From: Dyadobacter pollutisoli
GTDB lineage: Bacteria > Bacteroidota > Bacteroidia > Cytophagales > Spirosomataceae
Direction of reading: 5' to 3'
DNA: 64,000 nt
Assembly: GCF_026625565.1 (NCBI RefSeq)
Contig: NZ_CP112998.1
Location: 7,600,501-7,664,500, forward strand
Numbering within the stretch: position 1 is the stretch's first letter; every line of letters starts with the position of its first letter. The notes beneath the pieces were generated by a model. It saw only the letters and a program-made list of their open reading frames with translations, was not told the origin of the DNA and searched no databases. Shown piece by piece: positions 36,012-45,287 of this stretch. Both the position numbers and the translations under genes were made by a program.

Positions 36012-36188
36012 TTATCTAATGAGTGAATTAGTGAATGACTGAATTAGTGAATGACTGAATGAGCCGCCGTGGAACGGGGAATGAGTGAATGAGTATGAAT
36101 GTTTAAGTTTGAGGATGGAGCGATTTTTATTTTTTTATTCACTCATTCAGTCATTCGAAATTGACTTTCTCATTCACTCATTCAAAAT
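36012..36188. repeat. short GAATGA-type repeats with long inverted arms
   Basis: The gap between the RND and fusion-protein genes is filled with variants of an 8-bp unit like GAATGACT/GAATGAGT. A 15-bp arm (GAATGACTGAATGAG, 36049-36063) is exactly inverted at 36142-36156, so transcribed RNA could fold into a long-loop hairpin. Comparable short repeats appear near 51061. The origin is probably replication slippage; an effect on relative expression of the two pump genes is possible. Confidence 0.6.
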
Positions 36189-37277
36189 TCAATCATTCAG
36201 CGCATCATACACCAGTAGTTGGTTTTTTGAAATAACGGTTTCGCCAGGCTGCAGGCCACCTTTGATATAGGTACGGTTGGCAAGAGAGCGATAGACATCT
36301 ACCGGCCGGGTTTCGATCTTGGTGCGGCTGTGGTACACCATTACCCAGTTTTTGCTCCGGTCAAAAATGATAGCCTGCGATGGAATGGCCTGCATTTTGC
36401 TTCCCTCTTCAAAGTTGAGGCTCACCGTCGCATGCATTTCAGGTTTTAGTTTAAAGCCCACATTCTGCAACTGGATACGGATTTTCATGGCCTTGGTATC
36501 CGGGTCAAGTACGTTGTAGATTTTATCGACTTTGCCTTTAAAAACTTCATCCGAGAAGCTGATCGTCCGCACCTCGGCAGGCATACCCAGCTGAATGCGT
36601 GGTATATCGCTTTCATTTACATTCGCCATTACCCATACATCCGCGATTTGCCCGACGGTGAACAGGCTTTCCGAATTATCAGAACGAAGCTGCATGCCGC
36701 GGTTCACATTTTTATCAATAATAAACCCATTGATCGGCGACTTAACCGTATAATTGGTGGATTTGCCCAAACCATAAATAGAAAAAATCTCCTTTACGCG
36801 ACTGAGCTCGGCCTGGGCCTTGTCCACCATTTGGCGGGCTGTAATGACGTCACGCTCAGGTACCAGCTTACTTTCGAAAAGGTCTTCGGTAGATGACAGG
36901 TTCTTTTGAGCAATCAGCAAGTCTGACTGTGCCTGGATCATCTGACGCTCAAAATCGGCCACTTCACCAGAGCGGATCGTAGCGAGTTTCTGGCCTTTGT
37001 GAACATTATCGCCCAATTCCACATCTACCTCCTCCACATTGCCGCCTACCAGCGGGTATACTTTAATGACCTGATTTTCGTCCGGGACCACTTTGCCGAC
37101 CAGGGTCAGTTCATTACGCACAGGTTCGGTGCGTACGGTGTCAAGCGTGATGCGGCTCATCATGGTGTCCGACAGCATGAATGCCTTGGACTCGTCATTG
37201 GTTTCTTTCTTTTTATCGCAAGATGTCAGCCAAACGCCGATAGAGGCTATCATGACAACATAAATGGGGTTTTTCAT
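36189..37277 (-). CDS. RND efflux membrane fusion protein (CzcB/CusB type)
   Basis: Periplasmic adaptor lipoprotein of 362 residues. The start is the ATG at 37277 (MKNPIYVVMIASIGVWLTSC), which gives a signal peptide and lipobox Cys; a longer frame upstream gives no sensible protein. It has a lipoyl/biotin-like part (VGGNVEEVDVELGDNVHKGQ), an alpha-helical hairpin (about 125-200, QAQSDLLIAQKNLSSTEDLFESK), and beta-barrel and membrane-proximal domains. It links the RND pump to the TolC-like channel. Same strand and order as the other two efflux genes. Confidence 0.9.
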   Translation of the reverse strand: MKNPIYVVMIASIGVWLTSCDKKKETNDESKAFMLSDTMMSRITLDTVRTEPVRNELTLVGKVVPDENQVIKVYPLVGGNVEEVDVELGDNVHKGQKLATIRSGEVADFERQMIQAQSDLLIAQKNLSSTEDLFESKLVPERDVITARQMVDKAQAELSRVKEIFSIYGLGKSTNYTVKSPINGFIIDKNVNRGMQLRSDNSESLFTVGQIADVWVMANVNESDIPRIQLGMPAEVRTISFSDEVFKGKVDKIYNVLDPDTKAMKIRIQLQNVGFKLKPEMHATVSLNFEEGSKMQAIPSQAIIFDRSKNWVMVYHSRTKIETRPVDVYRSLANRTYIKGGLQPGETVISKNQLLVYDALND

Positions 37278-37332
37278 TTGGAATTTTTTTGTGGCAAAGC
37301 CGTGATGTAAGAAGTTTCGTTCAGTGTTATGG

Positions 37333-38580
37333 TCAATTGAATAGCTCTTCGCCGACGACGAAATTGAGCTCTTCGTAAACTTTGATGCGGTCGGCCTGCA
37401 AGCGATTATACTCTTTAATGCTCTCGTTGTAGGTTTCAATAAAATCGATGAATTCGAGAAGGGTAATGTTACGTTTCTGGAAATTGTCGTAGATACCACT
37501 GCTGAGTAGCTGAAACTGATCGGTAAACTGGCTCTCAACGCTCTGATAGGCTTTTTCCGCAATGCCCACTTTTTGAACTGCGGCGTCTACCTCATTGTTG
37601 ACGCTGTTTTGTTTAGCGCCTTCTGCGGTTTTGTAATAGCTGATACTGCTTTTGGCAGCTTTTATATTTCCCTGATTCCTGTTAAAAAACGGCAACGCAA
37701 TGGAGGCATTCAAGCCGAAATAGTTATTGACATAATTACTGGCCTGATCGTACACAGCCCCTACCTGAATGTCGGGAACGGCCAGGGCTTTTTGCAAAGT
37801 GTAGTTCAGCTCAGCCTGCTTGGTCGACGATTGCGCGACTTTCAGGTCGGCGCGGCTTTGTAATGCTTTTTCTTTTAACAAAACAGGCGTATATCTGCTG
37901 AGCTGGTACCGTTGGATGTCCGAACTGTCCACCACCGACCTTACAGGTCGTTCGGTATTCAGTAATGTGCGGAGGTCGCGCTGGTTTTCCTGCAATTCAA
38001 AAAGAATGTCAGCACGATCATTGGTAAGCTGAAAGAGAAGGGCTTTTAAACGTACAACTTCTTTAAGAGAGATATTTTTGCGGTTGTATTCCTTTTCAAA
38101 TGCGCTAACTGTCGTGTTGAGCGTGTTGATCTGGTTGTCGTATAGCGCAATGGTCTGTTCAAGATAGTAGGACTCGAAAAAGATCTGGCGCAGCTCGAAT
38201 TTTAATGTACGGATCAGGTCGTAAAACTGATATTCACTTTTGCGGGTAGATTCCACATCAAGTGCTACCTGCTTGTTACGTTTTCCGGCGCGGGTGATCA
38301 GTTGCTGAATGGTAAATGCTTTTTGACCATTGCGGCCCACATCCAATGCACCGCGTGAAGGATTGTATGCGCTGATCTCAACACCAAATGTAGGGTTGTT
38401 CCAAAGCTTGTCCTGAATTTCAATCGATTTGGCAATGTCGATCTGGTACTTTTCTGCAAGGAGTTCCAGGTTATTTTGAAGAAAAAGGCTATCGGCCTGC
38501 CGGATGGATAGTCTGAGAGAATCCTGTGCGTGTAATCCGGTTGACAAACAAATTAAAAGCCCGATGATGTAGGTTCGCAT
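37333..38580 (-). CDS. TolC family outer-membrane efflux protein (CzcC type)
   Basis: Protein of 415 residues with a signal peptide (MRTYIIGLLICLSTGLHAQ), forming the outer-membrane channel of the metal efflux complex. Two related OEP repeats are visible, with long coiled-coil helices (LALDVESTRKSEYQFYDLIR split across residues, and GNIKAAKSSISYYKTA). It is the first gene of the efflux operon, 55 bases before the fusion protein and about 100 bases after the sensor kinase gene, all on the minus strand. Confidence 0.88.
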   Translation of the reverse strand: MRTYIIGLLICLSTGLHAQDSLRLSIRQADSLFLQNNLELLAEKYQIDIAKSIEIQDKLWNNPTFGVEISAYNPSRGALDVGRNGQKAFTIQQLITRAGKRNKQVALDVESTRKSEYQFYDLIRTLKFELRQIFFESYYLEQTIALYDNQINTLNTTVSAFEKEYNRKNISLKEVVRLKALLFQLTNDRADILFELQENQRDLRTLLNTERPVRSVVDSSDIQRYQLSRYTPVLLKEKALQSRADLKVAQSSTKQAELNYTLQKALAVPDIQVGAVYDQASNYVNNYFGLNASIALPFFNRNQGNIKAAKSSISYYKTAEGAKQNSVNNEVDAAVQKVGIAEKAYQSVESQFTDQFQLLSSGIYDNFQKRNITLLEFIDFIETYNESIKEYNRLQADRIKVYEELNFVVGEELFN

Positions 38581-38684
38581 AATTTCTGTTTTAGAATGAT
38601 GCGATATTCCGACACTGGTATTACAACAGCCTTAAAATAACCTTAGAAAAAAATTAGAATGCCAAAAGGGGTCAATGGAGCTCC

Positions 38685-40052
38685 TCAGACGTGGTTAAGC
38701 TGCACCTTAAACTCGCTTCCACTGCCGGGTTCGCTGATGACGGAAATGGTACCGTGGTGTAGCTCCACGATCCGCTGGCAAATGGAGAGGCCAATGCCGA
38801 AGCCGGGAAGTTCGGATGCATTGGAAGATCTGAAAAAAGGATTGAAAATATGAGGGAGATCTTCCTCACTGATCCCGATCCCCTGGTCCCTCACTTTCAC
38901 AGTGCATGATTTGTCGTCGGAAGAGATCAGGATCTGGGCGTGATGATTGTGCGAATATTTACACGCATTGTCGAGCAGGTTGGAGAAAACCCTTTTCAAT
39001 AATTCCTCATTACCCTGGATCACAGTCTGGTTCTCATTTTCAGGGATCATCTCATAGTCGATCACCACATTGTAGTCAGGGTGGGAGGATAGGAGTTCTT
39101 CTTTGGCCAAAAATGCGAGGTCTTCAATATGGATCGGGGACATTTTCATGGTACCGATGTTCTCATACGAGCGCGCGAGAAAAAGCAGGTTATTGGTAAT
39201 GCTGATCAGCCGCTCGGTATCTGAGAAAAGATTGGTAAAGACTTCCTCGATCTCCGGATTATTTTTGTTGAAACGCTGCCCGAGCTGAATTTCGGATTTT
39301 AATGCGGCTAGGGGAGTTCGCAGTTCATGGGAGGCATGGGAAACAAAACTTTTTTGTTGTTCAAATGCCTTGTTGAGCCGGTACAGTACAGTATTAAAGT
39401 TAATGGCAAGCTGCGCGATTTCGTCTTTCCGGTTGCCTTCATCCAGTTTTTGTGAAAGATTCTGGGCGGTGATCAACGATACCTGCTCATTGATCCTGCT
39501 AATCGGCCGTAACGCATTGCTGGCAAAGTAAACCCCCAACCCCACGGTAACGGCTATACCTGCCAGCAACCCCCAGCCCAATGTGCTTCTAAGGTTATTC
39601 AGTTTGCTGTGCCCGAATGTGTCGTACGCCGAGGCAAGTACGGCCAACGGCTCGTCGCCCTCCGTATAAAGCAGTCCGATCACTTCATTTTCGCCCTGAT
39701 GGAATTCCATATACTCCTTTTCGCGGACATCATTGAGCAATGAAGGATGGTAGGTCAGCAACTTGTCGTCGACGCTGGAATAGATCAGTTCATTATTTTT
39801 ATCAAAAATCAGGACCTTTTCATCCAGCATTTCCGACAATGTGTTCTGATCAATGGTTTTGAGCAGGTCTTTATCAATGCCTTTTACTTTTACCAAAAGA
39901 CGACAGGTAGTGCGGGCGCGGCTTTTCAGGCGGTCATAAAATTCTTCCTGCCGGTAATGCTCGGAAACACTGTAAATCGCGATTGAAAACAACAGCAGTA
40001 TCGCCGCTACAAGGAGCGTAAATTGAAGAGCGATACGGTCTTTTATTTTCAT
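38685..40052 (-). CDS. sensor histidine kinase of the efflux locus
   Basis: Inner-membrane kinase of 455 residues: an N-terminal membrane helix (about 10-30), a periplasmic sensor of about 130 residues, a second helix (about 158-178), HAMP, HisKA with HASHELRTPLA (His242), and HATPase (NLLDNACKYS, DQGIGI, GFGIGLSI). It is the CusS-like partner of the response regulator seven bases upstream and lies next to the metal efflux operon, so metal sensing is the best inference. It is a close paralogue of the kinase at 70-1440. Confidence 0.92.
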   Translation of the reverse strand: MKIKDRIALQFTLLVAAILLLFSIAIYSVSEHYRQEEFYDRLKSRARTTCRLLVKVKGIDKDLLKTIDQNTLSEMLDEKVLIFDKNNELIYSSVDDKLLTYHPSLLNDVREKEYMEFHQGENEVIGLLYTEGDEPLAVLASAYDTFGHSKLNNLRSTLGWGLLAGIAVTVGLGVYFASNALRPISRINEQVSLITAQNLSQKLDEGNRKDEIAQLAINFNTVLYRLNKAFEQQKSFVSHASHELRTPLAALKSEIQLGQRFNKNNPEIEEVFTNLFSDTERLISITNNLLFLARSYENIGTMKMSPIHIEDLAFLAKEELLSSHPDYNVVIDYEMIPENENQTVIQGNEELLKRVFSNLLDNACKYSHNHHAQILISSDDKSCTVKVRDQGIGISEEDLPHIFNPFFRSSNASELPGFGIGLSICQRIVELHHGTISVISEPGSGSEFKVQLNHV

Positions 40053-40058
40053 GTCAGG

Positions 40059-40745
40059 CTATTCTTCTTTCATAATGTACCCCATTCCCGGCCGGGTATG
40101 GATGAGCTTGGTAGCGTAGTCTTTATCTACTTTTTTGCGTAAATAATTGATATACACCTCTACTACATTGGTTCCGGGGTCGAAATTCAGATGCCATACA
40201 TGCTCCGCCAGATCCATTTTTGAAACCACTCTTCCGCGGTGAAGCAGGAAGTATTCGAGTAAGGCAAATTCTTTGGCTGTCAGATCGATTGCATTCCCGC
40301 CGCGTTTTACCTGTTTGGTACCTAAGTTCATTTCCAGGTCCGCGATCCGCAATATTTTGTCGGTCGATTCAGGATTCAGCAATTCCGAAACACGCAATGC
40401 TGCATTGATGCGGGCCATTAGCTCCCGGAAATCAAATGGCTTTACGATATAGTCGTCCGCTCCGCGTCCCAGCCCCTCGATCTTGTCTTCAATCTCACCA
40501 TAGGCCGTGAGCATGATAATGGGCAGGGAAGGCTTGTACATGCGTACCTGCTGGCACACATCGTACCCTTTCATGCCCGGGAGGTTTACGTCGAGCAGTA
40601 CCAGGTCAAATTTTTTGTCCAGTGCGAGTTGCTTGCCGGTAATCCCGTCGTAGGCGATCTCAGCCTCGAAATTCTCTGCGGCCAACCCGCGGAAGATGTT
40701 TTGGGCAATACGTCGGTCATCTTCAACAATGAGGATTTTTTTCAT
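40059..40745 (-). CDS. OmpR/CusR-type response regulator
   Basis: DNA-binding regulator of 228 residues. The receiver has the acidic pocket VEDD, phospho-acceptor Asp52 in LVLLDVNLPG and Lys in YIVKPFDF. A winged helix-turn-helix output domain follows (LTAKEFALLEYFLLHRGRVVSKMDLAEHVW). It probably activates the downstream efflux operon when phosphorylated by the adjacent kinase. It starts three bases after the stop of the App1-like gene, suggesting one transcript. Its C terminus is nearly identical to the partial regulator at the left edge of the window. Confidence 0.93.
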   Translation of the reverse strand: MKKILIVEDDRRIAQNIFRGLAAENFEAEIAYDGITGKQLALDKKFDLVLLDVNLPGMKGYDVCQQVRMYKPSLPIIMLTAYGEIEDKIEGLGRGADDYIVKPFDFRELMARINAALRVSELLNPESTDKILRIADLEMNLGTKQVKRGGNAIDLTAKEFALLEYFLLHRGRVVSKMDLAEHVWHLNFDPGTNVVEVYINYLRKKVDKDYATKLIHTRPGMGYIMKEE

Positions 40746-40748
40746 AAG

Positions 40749-41783
40749 TCAGCGGGCATCTTTCGGTACCAGGGGTATCGGCGGCTCCACAGGTGTTTGA
40801 AACACCAGGCCTTTATCCAGAGAATGGATGATGGCTTTATTACTGTGGGCAAAATAGCAGGTGTCGATACCCAGGTCCTGAATATTTTTCAGCAGCAAGG
40901 TAGTGAAAGGTTTGCTTCTTTTTCGGGTTTGCCGGATATACACGGCCCGGATGCTGGTGGGGAATGTCTGGCACACTTCCTCGTAAATTTCCGGATCTTT
41001 CTGGGAATCATCTCCCACCAGGATAAACTGCAGTTCGGGATAGAAATTAATAATATTATGAATTTTCCGAAGCTTGTGCGTATGTGAGCCTCCTCCGGTC
41101 ATAACGAAATCATCCAGCCCGGATTTGATCTTTTTAAGTTTCAAAACAGCTTTTGGCAATCCATTCAGTTCAGCGAAGCGCACGATCATATCATACAAAT
41201 TCCACTCGCTACTGGACACGTAGAAAAATATGTTGCTGTCTTTTTGCGGATGGGCACGGCTTGCAAATGAAAGCAGCTGATAATGTTTTACGACGTCGTC
41301 AAACGGCTTTCGGGCTTGTACATTTCTTGACAATAAAACAAAAAGCTTCCGGAATGAGCGCCTGCTGTGCGAGATCAGGAAGGTGTCGTCAATGTCGGAA
41401 ATGATGCCATAGGAGCTCTTGTAGGGGAGGAAAAACTCTTCTTTCGAAGCCGCGTAGTACTTTTTGCCATTAATTTCGTCGTCTACTATCACTTCATAGG
41501 TATGCCACCCGCTGGCCATGCTTTCATGAAAAGGGACTTGAAAACGGAAATATCCGTCAGCTTCCGCAATGGTTTCAGCAACCAGATCGCCCACCTTGAG
41601 CACCACTTTCAGGAACGGAATAGTTTTGATAGAGAAAAGCTCAATAATGGTCCTGGCATAACGAAATCCGTTGCGTGTGTACTTATGGTCTCCGGAAGGA
41701 TATTTTTTGACAACATGACCGAATACGACTAATTCCTTTTTATTGGCATAACCACGGTACAATTTTAAGTCACAACGTTTCAT
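40749..41783 (-). CDS. App1-type phosphatidate phosphatase domain protein (DUF2183)
   Basis: Protein of 344 residues. A beta-sandwich-like N-terminal half (VFGHVVKKYPSGDH) is followed by a HAD-like phosphatase domain with SDIDDTFLIS, where Asp130 and Asp132 form the DxDxT catalytic motif, and by FILVGDDSQKDPEIY near residue 250. This is the App1/DUF2183 family, named for the yeast phosphatidate phosphatase; the bacterial substrate is not established. It precedes the response regulator closely. The divergent neighbour 45 bases away is a diacylglycerol-kinase-like enzyme, which would do the reverse reaction. Confidence 0.85.
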   Translation of the reverse strand: MKRCDLKLYRGYANKKELVVFGHVVKKYPSGDHKYTRNGFRYARTIIELFSIKTIPFLKVVLKVGDLVAETIAEADGYFRFQVPFHESMASGWHTYEVIVDDEINGKKYYAASKEEFFLPYKSSYGIISDIDDTFLISHSRRSFRKLFVLLSRNVQARKPFDDVVKHYQLLSFASRAHPQKDSNIFFYVSSSEWNLYDMIVRFAELNGLPKAVLKLKKIKSGLDDFVMTGGGSHTHKLRKIHNIINFYPELQFILVGDDSQKDPEIYEEVCQTFPTSIRAVYIRQTRKRSKPFTTLLLKNIQDLGIDTCYFAHSNKAIIHSLDKGLVFQTPVEPPIPLVPKDAR

Positions 41784-41828
41784 AACTATCTTTAACCACT
41801 TAGACTTGAAGTCCCTAATTTAAAAAAT

Positions 41829-42704
41829 ATGTTTTCAGAACGAAAGGTTTTGTTGGTGGTCAACCCCATATCAGGGGACGTGAACAAGGATGTGATTTTT
41901 GAGCGGGTTATCGAAAAAACAAACGAAGAGGGCTATGATCTTCGCATTTATTCCACCACCGGCGACCACGACCTGGAAACCATTCAGGAAATGGTTACTA
42001 ATATCAAACCAGAGCGGGTGCTGGTGGCAGGCGGTGACGGAACAATTTCCCTGGTAGCCGAAACAATTCGTCATTCTGAGATCATTTTGGGGATCATTCC
42101 GGCGGGCTCCGCAAATGGTCTTTCAGCTGATTTTGGCCTTTCAGGATCCATTGATCAGGCTATGGAAGTGGCTTTTGGGGACAAATCCATTTGTATTGAC
42201 GCTGTCAGCATCAACGGAGATATCAGCCTTCATCTCAGCGACATCGGACTGAATGCTTTGCTGGTAAAAAATTACGAGGATAGCGATACCCGTGGCAAAA
42301 TGGGGTACGCCCGGGAAATGCTGAGGACATTGAGCGAGCATGAAAATTTCGAAGTACGCATCACGACCGACAAGGGGGTGATTGAGACAGAAGCGCTGAT
42401 CGTCATTATTGCCAATGCACAGAAATACGGGACGGGCGTAAGCATTAATCCTATCGGCGACATGTCTGATGGTTTTTTTGAACTAGTTATTGCCAAGAAG
42501 CTCGATTTTATTGAAACGGCGAAAATTCTGGCCGGTAATACGGATTTCAACCCGGAAATCATGCAGGTGGTGTCTGTCCAAAAAGCCACGATAGAATGTC
42601 TCGACAAAGAAGCACATTTTCAGATTGACGGAGAGTACAAAGGAATGGTGAAGCATCTGGAAACGCATATTGTCAAGGGTTATGTACGGGTCGCAATTCC
42701 TTAA
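41829..42704 (+). CDS. diacylglycerol kinase family lipid kinase (YegS/BmrU-like)
   Basis: Soluble protein of 291 residues with the DAGK catalytic fold. VNPISG lies near residue 11, the ATP-binding VLVAGGDGTI near residues 63-72, IIPAGSANGLSADFGL near 90, and a C-terminal beta-sandwich with FQIDGEYKG. It phosphorylates a lipid, probably diacylglycerol or a related one. It is divergent from the App1-type phosphatase with a 45-base gap, so the two may share regulation. Confidence 0.88.
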   Translation: MFSERKVLLVVNPISGDVNKDVIFERVIEKTNEEGYDLRIYSTTGDHDLETIQEMVTNIKPERVLVAGGDGTISLVAETIRHSEIILGIIPAGSANGLSADFGLSGSIDQAMEVAFGDKSICIDAVSINGDISLHLSDIGLNALLVKNYEDSDTRGKMGYAREMLRTLSEHENFEVRITTDKGVIETEALIVIIANAQKYGTGVSINPIGDMSDGFFELVIAKKLDFIETAKILAGNTDFNPEIMQVVSVQKATIECLDKEAHFQIDGEYKGMVKHLETHIVKGYVRVAIP

Positions 42705-42786
42705 ATCCGGCGGCAGATAGTTAGAGTAACCTGTGCGGCTTTCTTTCTTTTGTAAAAATTAATTCACTTTCTTCTACCGGTTCAGC

Positions 42787-43938
42787 ATGAAGGCAATTTC
42801 TATATTCTGCAGTGTTCTATTTTTGGTTAGTAATGTATTCGGTCAAACCGCCGAGCTATGTCAGGGCGCGTATTTTACAGAGCCTGAGGGCAAAACGTTT
42901 CTCGAAAAACATGCAGTATCTTCCAAGTTGGAGTGGGAAACCCGGGCCGAAAAAATCAAAAAGCAGATCCGTGAAGGTATGGGGCTGACAAGCCTTCCCG
43001 CCAAACCAACCTCGAAACCCATTGTTCACAGCAAAAAGGTAATGGATGGCTATACCATTGAAAACGTGGCGTTTGAGAGCATGCCAGGGATATATGTGAC
43101 AGGAAATTTGTACAGGCCGATCAAAAAACAGAAATCATATGCCGGAATTTTGTGCCCGCACGGGCATGGTGAAAACCCGCACGGCAGGTTCCGTGAGCAG
43201 ACGCAGAAACGTTGCGCGACGCTTGCCAGAATGGGCGCCGTGGTGTTTGTATATGATATGGTGGGGCAGGGCGATTCGAAGCAATGTGAACACAAAATGG
43301 CCAAAGCATTGAAACTTCAAACCATCAACAGCATTCGCTCGCTGGATTATCTTTTGTCCATTCCCGGCATTGATCCTGAAAGAGTGGCAGTAACCGGCGA
43401 GTCAGGCGGAGGTACTCAGACCTTCCTGTTGGCTGCCTTGGACAATCGCGTAAAAGTGTCGGTACCAGTGGTCATGGTGTCTGCCCATTTCTTTGGCGGA
43501 TGTGTGTGTGAAAGCGGGTTGCCGATTCATAAAAAAGGAGACTACCAGACCAATAATGTGGAGATAGCAGCACTCGCAGCACCTCGTCCCATGATCATGA
43601 TCTCTGACGGTGGTGATTGGACTAAAAATACCCCGGAAGTAGAATATCCCTTCATCCAGAATATTTACGGGCTTTACGGTAAAAAGAGCCAACTCGAAGC
43701 GGTTCATTTGGCCGATGAAAAACACGATTATGGCCCGTCGAAAAGAAAAGCAATGTATGGTTTCATGGCAAAACACCTCGGCCTGGATCTCAAATCGGTG
43801 ACAGATGCTCAGGGTAATATTGATGAAGGTCCCTCAAAACTGCTTGAAATCAAAGATCTTGAAGTTTTCAACACAGCGCATCCCCGGCCAGCCAATGCGG
43901 TGATGGGTGATGAAGCGGTACTAAGCCTTTTGCAGTAA
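42787..43938 (+). CDS. secreted alpha/beta-hydrolase, acetyl-xylan-esterase-like
   Basis: Exported protein of 383 residues with a signal peptide (MKAISIFCSVLFLVSNVFGQ). It has the hydrolase fold with oxyanion segment PHGHGENPHG, nucleophile elbow GESGGG (Ser206), a GCVCESGLP loop and a candidate catalytic His313 in KHDYG. It resembles the dienelactone-hydrolase/acetyl-xylan-esterase group that deacetylates plant polysaccharides. The GntP permease starts 14 bases downstream, so the pair may release and import a sugar acid. Substrate not established. Confidence 0.82.
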   Translation: MKAISIFCSVLFLVSNVFGQTAELCQGAYFTEPEGKTFLEKHAVSSKLEWETRAEKIKKQIREGMGLTSLPAKPTSKPIVHSKKVMDGYTIENVAFESMPGIYVTGNLYRPIKKQKSYAGILCPHGHGENPHGRFREQTQKRCATLARMGAVVFVYDMVGQGDSKQCEHKMAKALKLQTINSIRSLDYLLSIPGIDPERVAVTGESGGGTQTFLLAALDNRVKVSVPVVMVSAHFFGGCVCESGLPIHKKGDYQTNNVEIAALAAPRPMIMISDGGDWTKNTPEVEYPFIQNIYGLYGKKSQLEAVHLADEKHDYGPSKRKAMYGFMAKHLGLDLKSVTDAQGNIDEGPSKLLEIKDLEVFNTAHPRPANAVMGDEAVLSLLQ

Positions 43939-43952
43939 ACCGCGGACCTCCG

Positions 43953-45287
43953 ATGATCATATTTATAGTTCTTGCTGCCATTGTATTTATTGTTTTAAGT
44001 TCTACGGTTTTAAAAATGCACCCGCTGGTGGGCCTGCTGCTGGCGGCGATAGGGGTAGGGGTTTTTGCCGGGCTACCTATCGACAAACTTGCTGAAACGA
44101 TTGGTAAAGGTTTTGGAGAATTAATGTCCAAAATCGGCCTGATGGTGATTCTGGGATGTGTCATCGGTGCCATTCTCGATAAATCGGGTGCGGCTATCAA
44201 GGTGGCTGACGTAATTTTGAAATTGTTTGGAGAAAAAAGACCTGCATTTGCTATGTCGGTTATCGGCGGGATTGTAGGTATACCCGTATTTTGTGATTCA
44301 GGGTTTATCATTCTTCATAAGCTGAATCAAATCGTTGCGAAAAGGACTAAACAGCCGCTGGGTACCATTGCATTGTCATTGTCTGGCGGCCTTTTTGCCA
44401 CGCATACATTGGTCCCGCCTACGCCCGGGCCACTCTCCGCCGCGGGGAATCTCGGCATAGCAGATTCTGTCGGTGTGGTGATCCTGATCGGCTTGATCGT
44501 CTCCATTCCAAGTCTTTTCCTTTCCACCTGGTTTGCCGGGAAATATGCCAGGAAAGTAGAGCTGACCGAGACTTCGGCAGTTGAGGAGCCCATACTTCTT
44601 CGGGAAGAGCAGCTACCTCCCGCCTGGAAAGCATTCATGCCGATCGTATTGCCCATTTTGTTGATCACGCTGGCATCATTTGCCAAAATCCTGAATTTCC
44701 CAGAGGTATGGATCAAATGGCTGGGATTCCTGGGCAGCCCACTCGTTTCGTTTCTGCTGGCCATTTTTTTCAGCTATTCTTTATTTCCGGAGTATGCCGC
44801 CGAACGTATGATGTCTTGTTTCAAAAGTGGAATCGAACATTGCGGAACTACTCTGGTGTTGGTGGGTGCGGGGGGAGCATTTGGCGCGATATTAAAAGAA
44901 ACTTCACTCAAAGAAATGGTTAGTCAATGGCTGTTACATAACGAAATGTCTGGCGGATATTTACTGATGATCGCATTTCTGATAGCAGCATTCTTCAAAA
45001 CGGCGCAGGGGTCAACAACTTCCTCTATGGTGTTGACAACAAGTATATTAGCACCATTGCTGGCATCGCTGGGCTTTGTAACACCGATTCAGATTACATT
45101 AGTAGTGATGGCCGTAGGAAGCGGGGCTATGATTGTTTCCCATACCAATGATGCATGGTTCTGGGTCGTTTCACAGTTTACAGGAATTTCATCGAGAGAT
45201 ACTTATCGCACTCACACGATCCTGACGGGATTGCAGGGATTAGCAAGCTTTGCTACGACGATGGTGTTGTATTGGATATTGGGATAA
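43953..45287 (+). CDS. GntP family gluconate/sugar-acid permease
   Basis: Inner-membrane protein of 444 residues with about 12 hydrophobic helices. It has family features such as HPLVGLLLAAIGVGVFAGLP near the start, GIPVFCDSGFIILHKLN (about 110-125), THTLVPPTPGPLSAAGNLGI and FFKTAQGSTTSSMVL. GntP proteins import gluconate and related sugar acids with protons. Probably co-transcribed with the preceding esterase. Confidence 0.9.
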   Translation: MIIFIVLAAIVFIVLSSTVLKMHPLVGLLLAAIGVGVFAGLPIDKLAETIGKGFGELMSKIGLMVILGCVIGAILDKSGAAIKVADVILKLFGEKRPAFAMSVIGGIVGIPVFCDSGFIILHKLNQIVAKRTKQPLGTIALSLSGGLFATHTLVPPTPGPLSAAGNLGIADSVGVVILIGLIVSIPSLFLSTWFAGKYARKVELTETSAVEEPILLREEQLPPAWKAFMPIVLPILLITLASFAKILNFPEVWIKWLGFLGSPLVSFLLAIFFSYSLFPEYAAERMMSCFKSGIEHCGTTLVLVGAGGAFGAILKETSLKEMVSQWLLHNEMSGGYLLMIAFLIAAFFKTAQGSTTSSMVLTTSILAPLLASLGFVTPIQITLVVMAVGSGAMIVSHTNDAWFWVVSQFTGISSRDTYRTHTILTGLQGLASFATTMVLYWILG

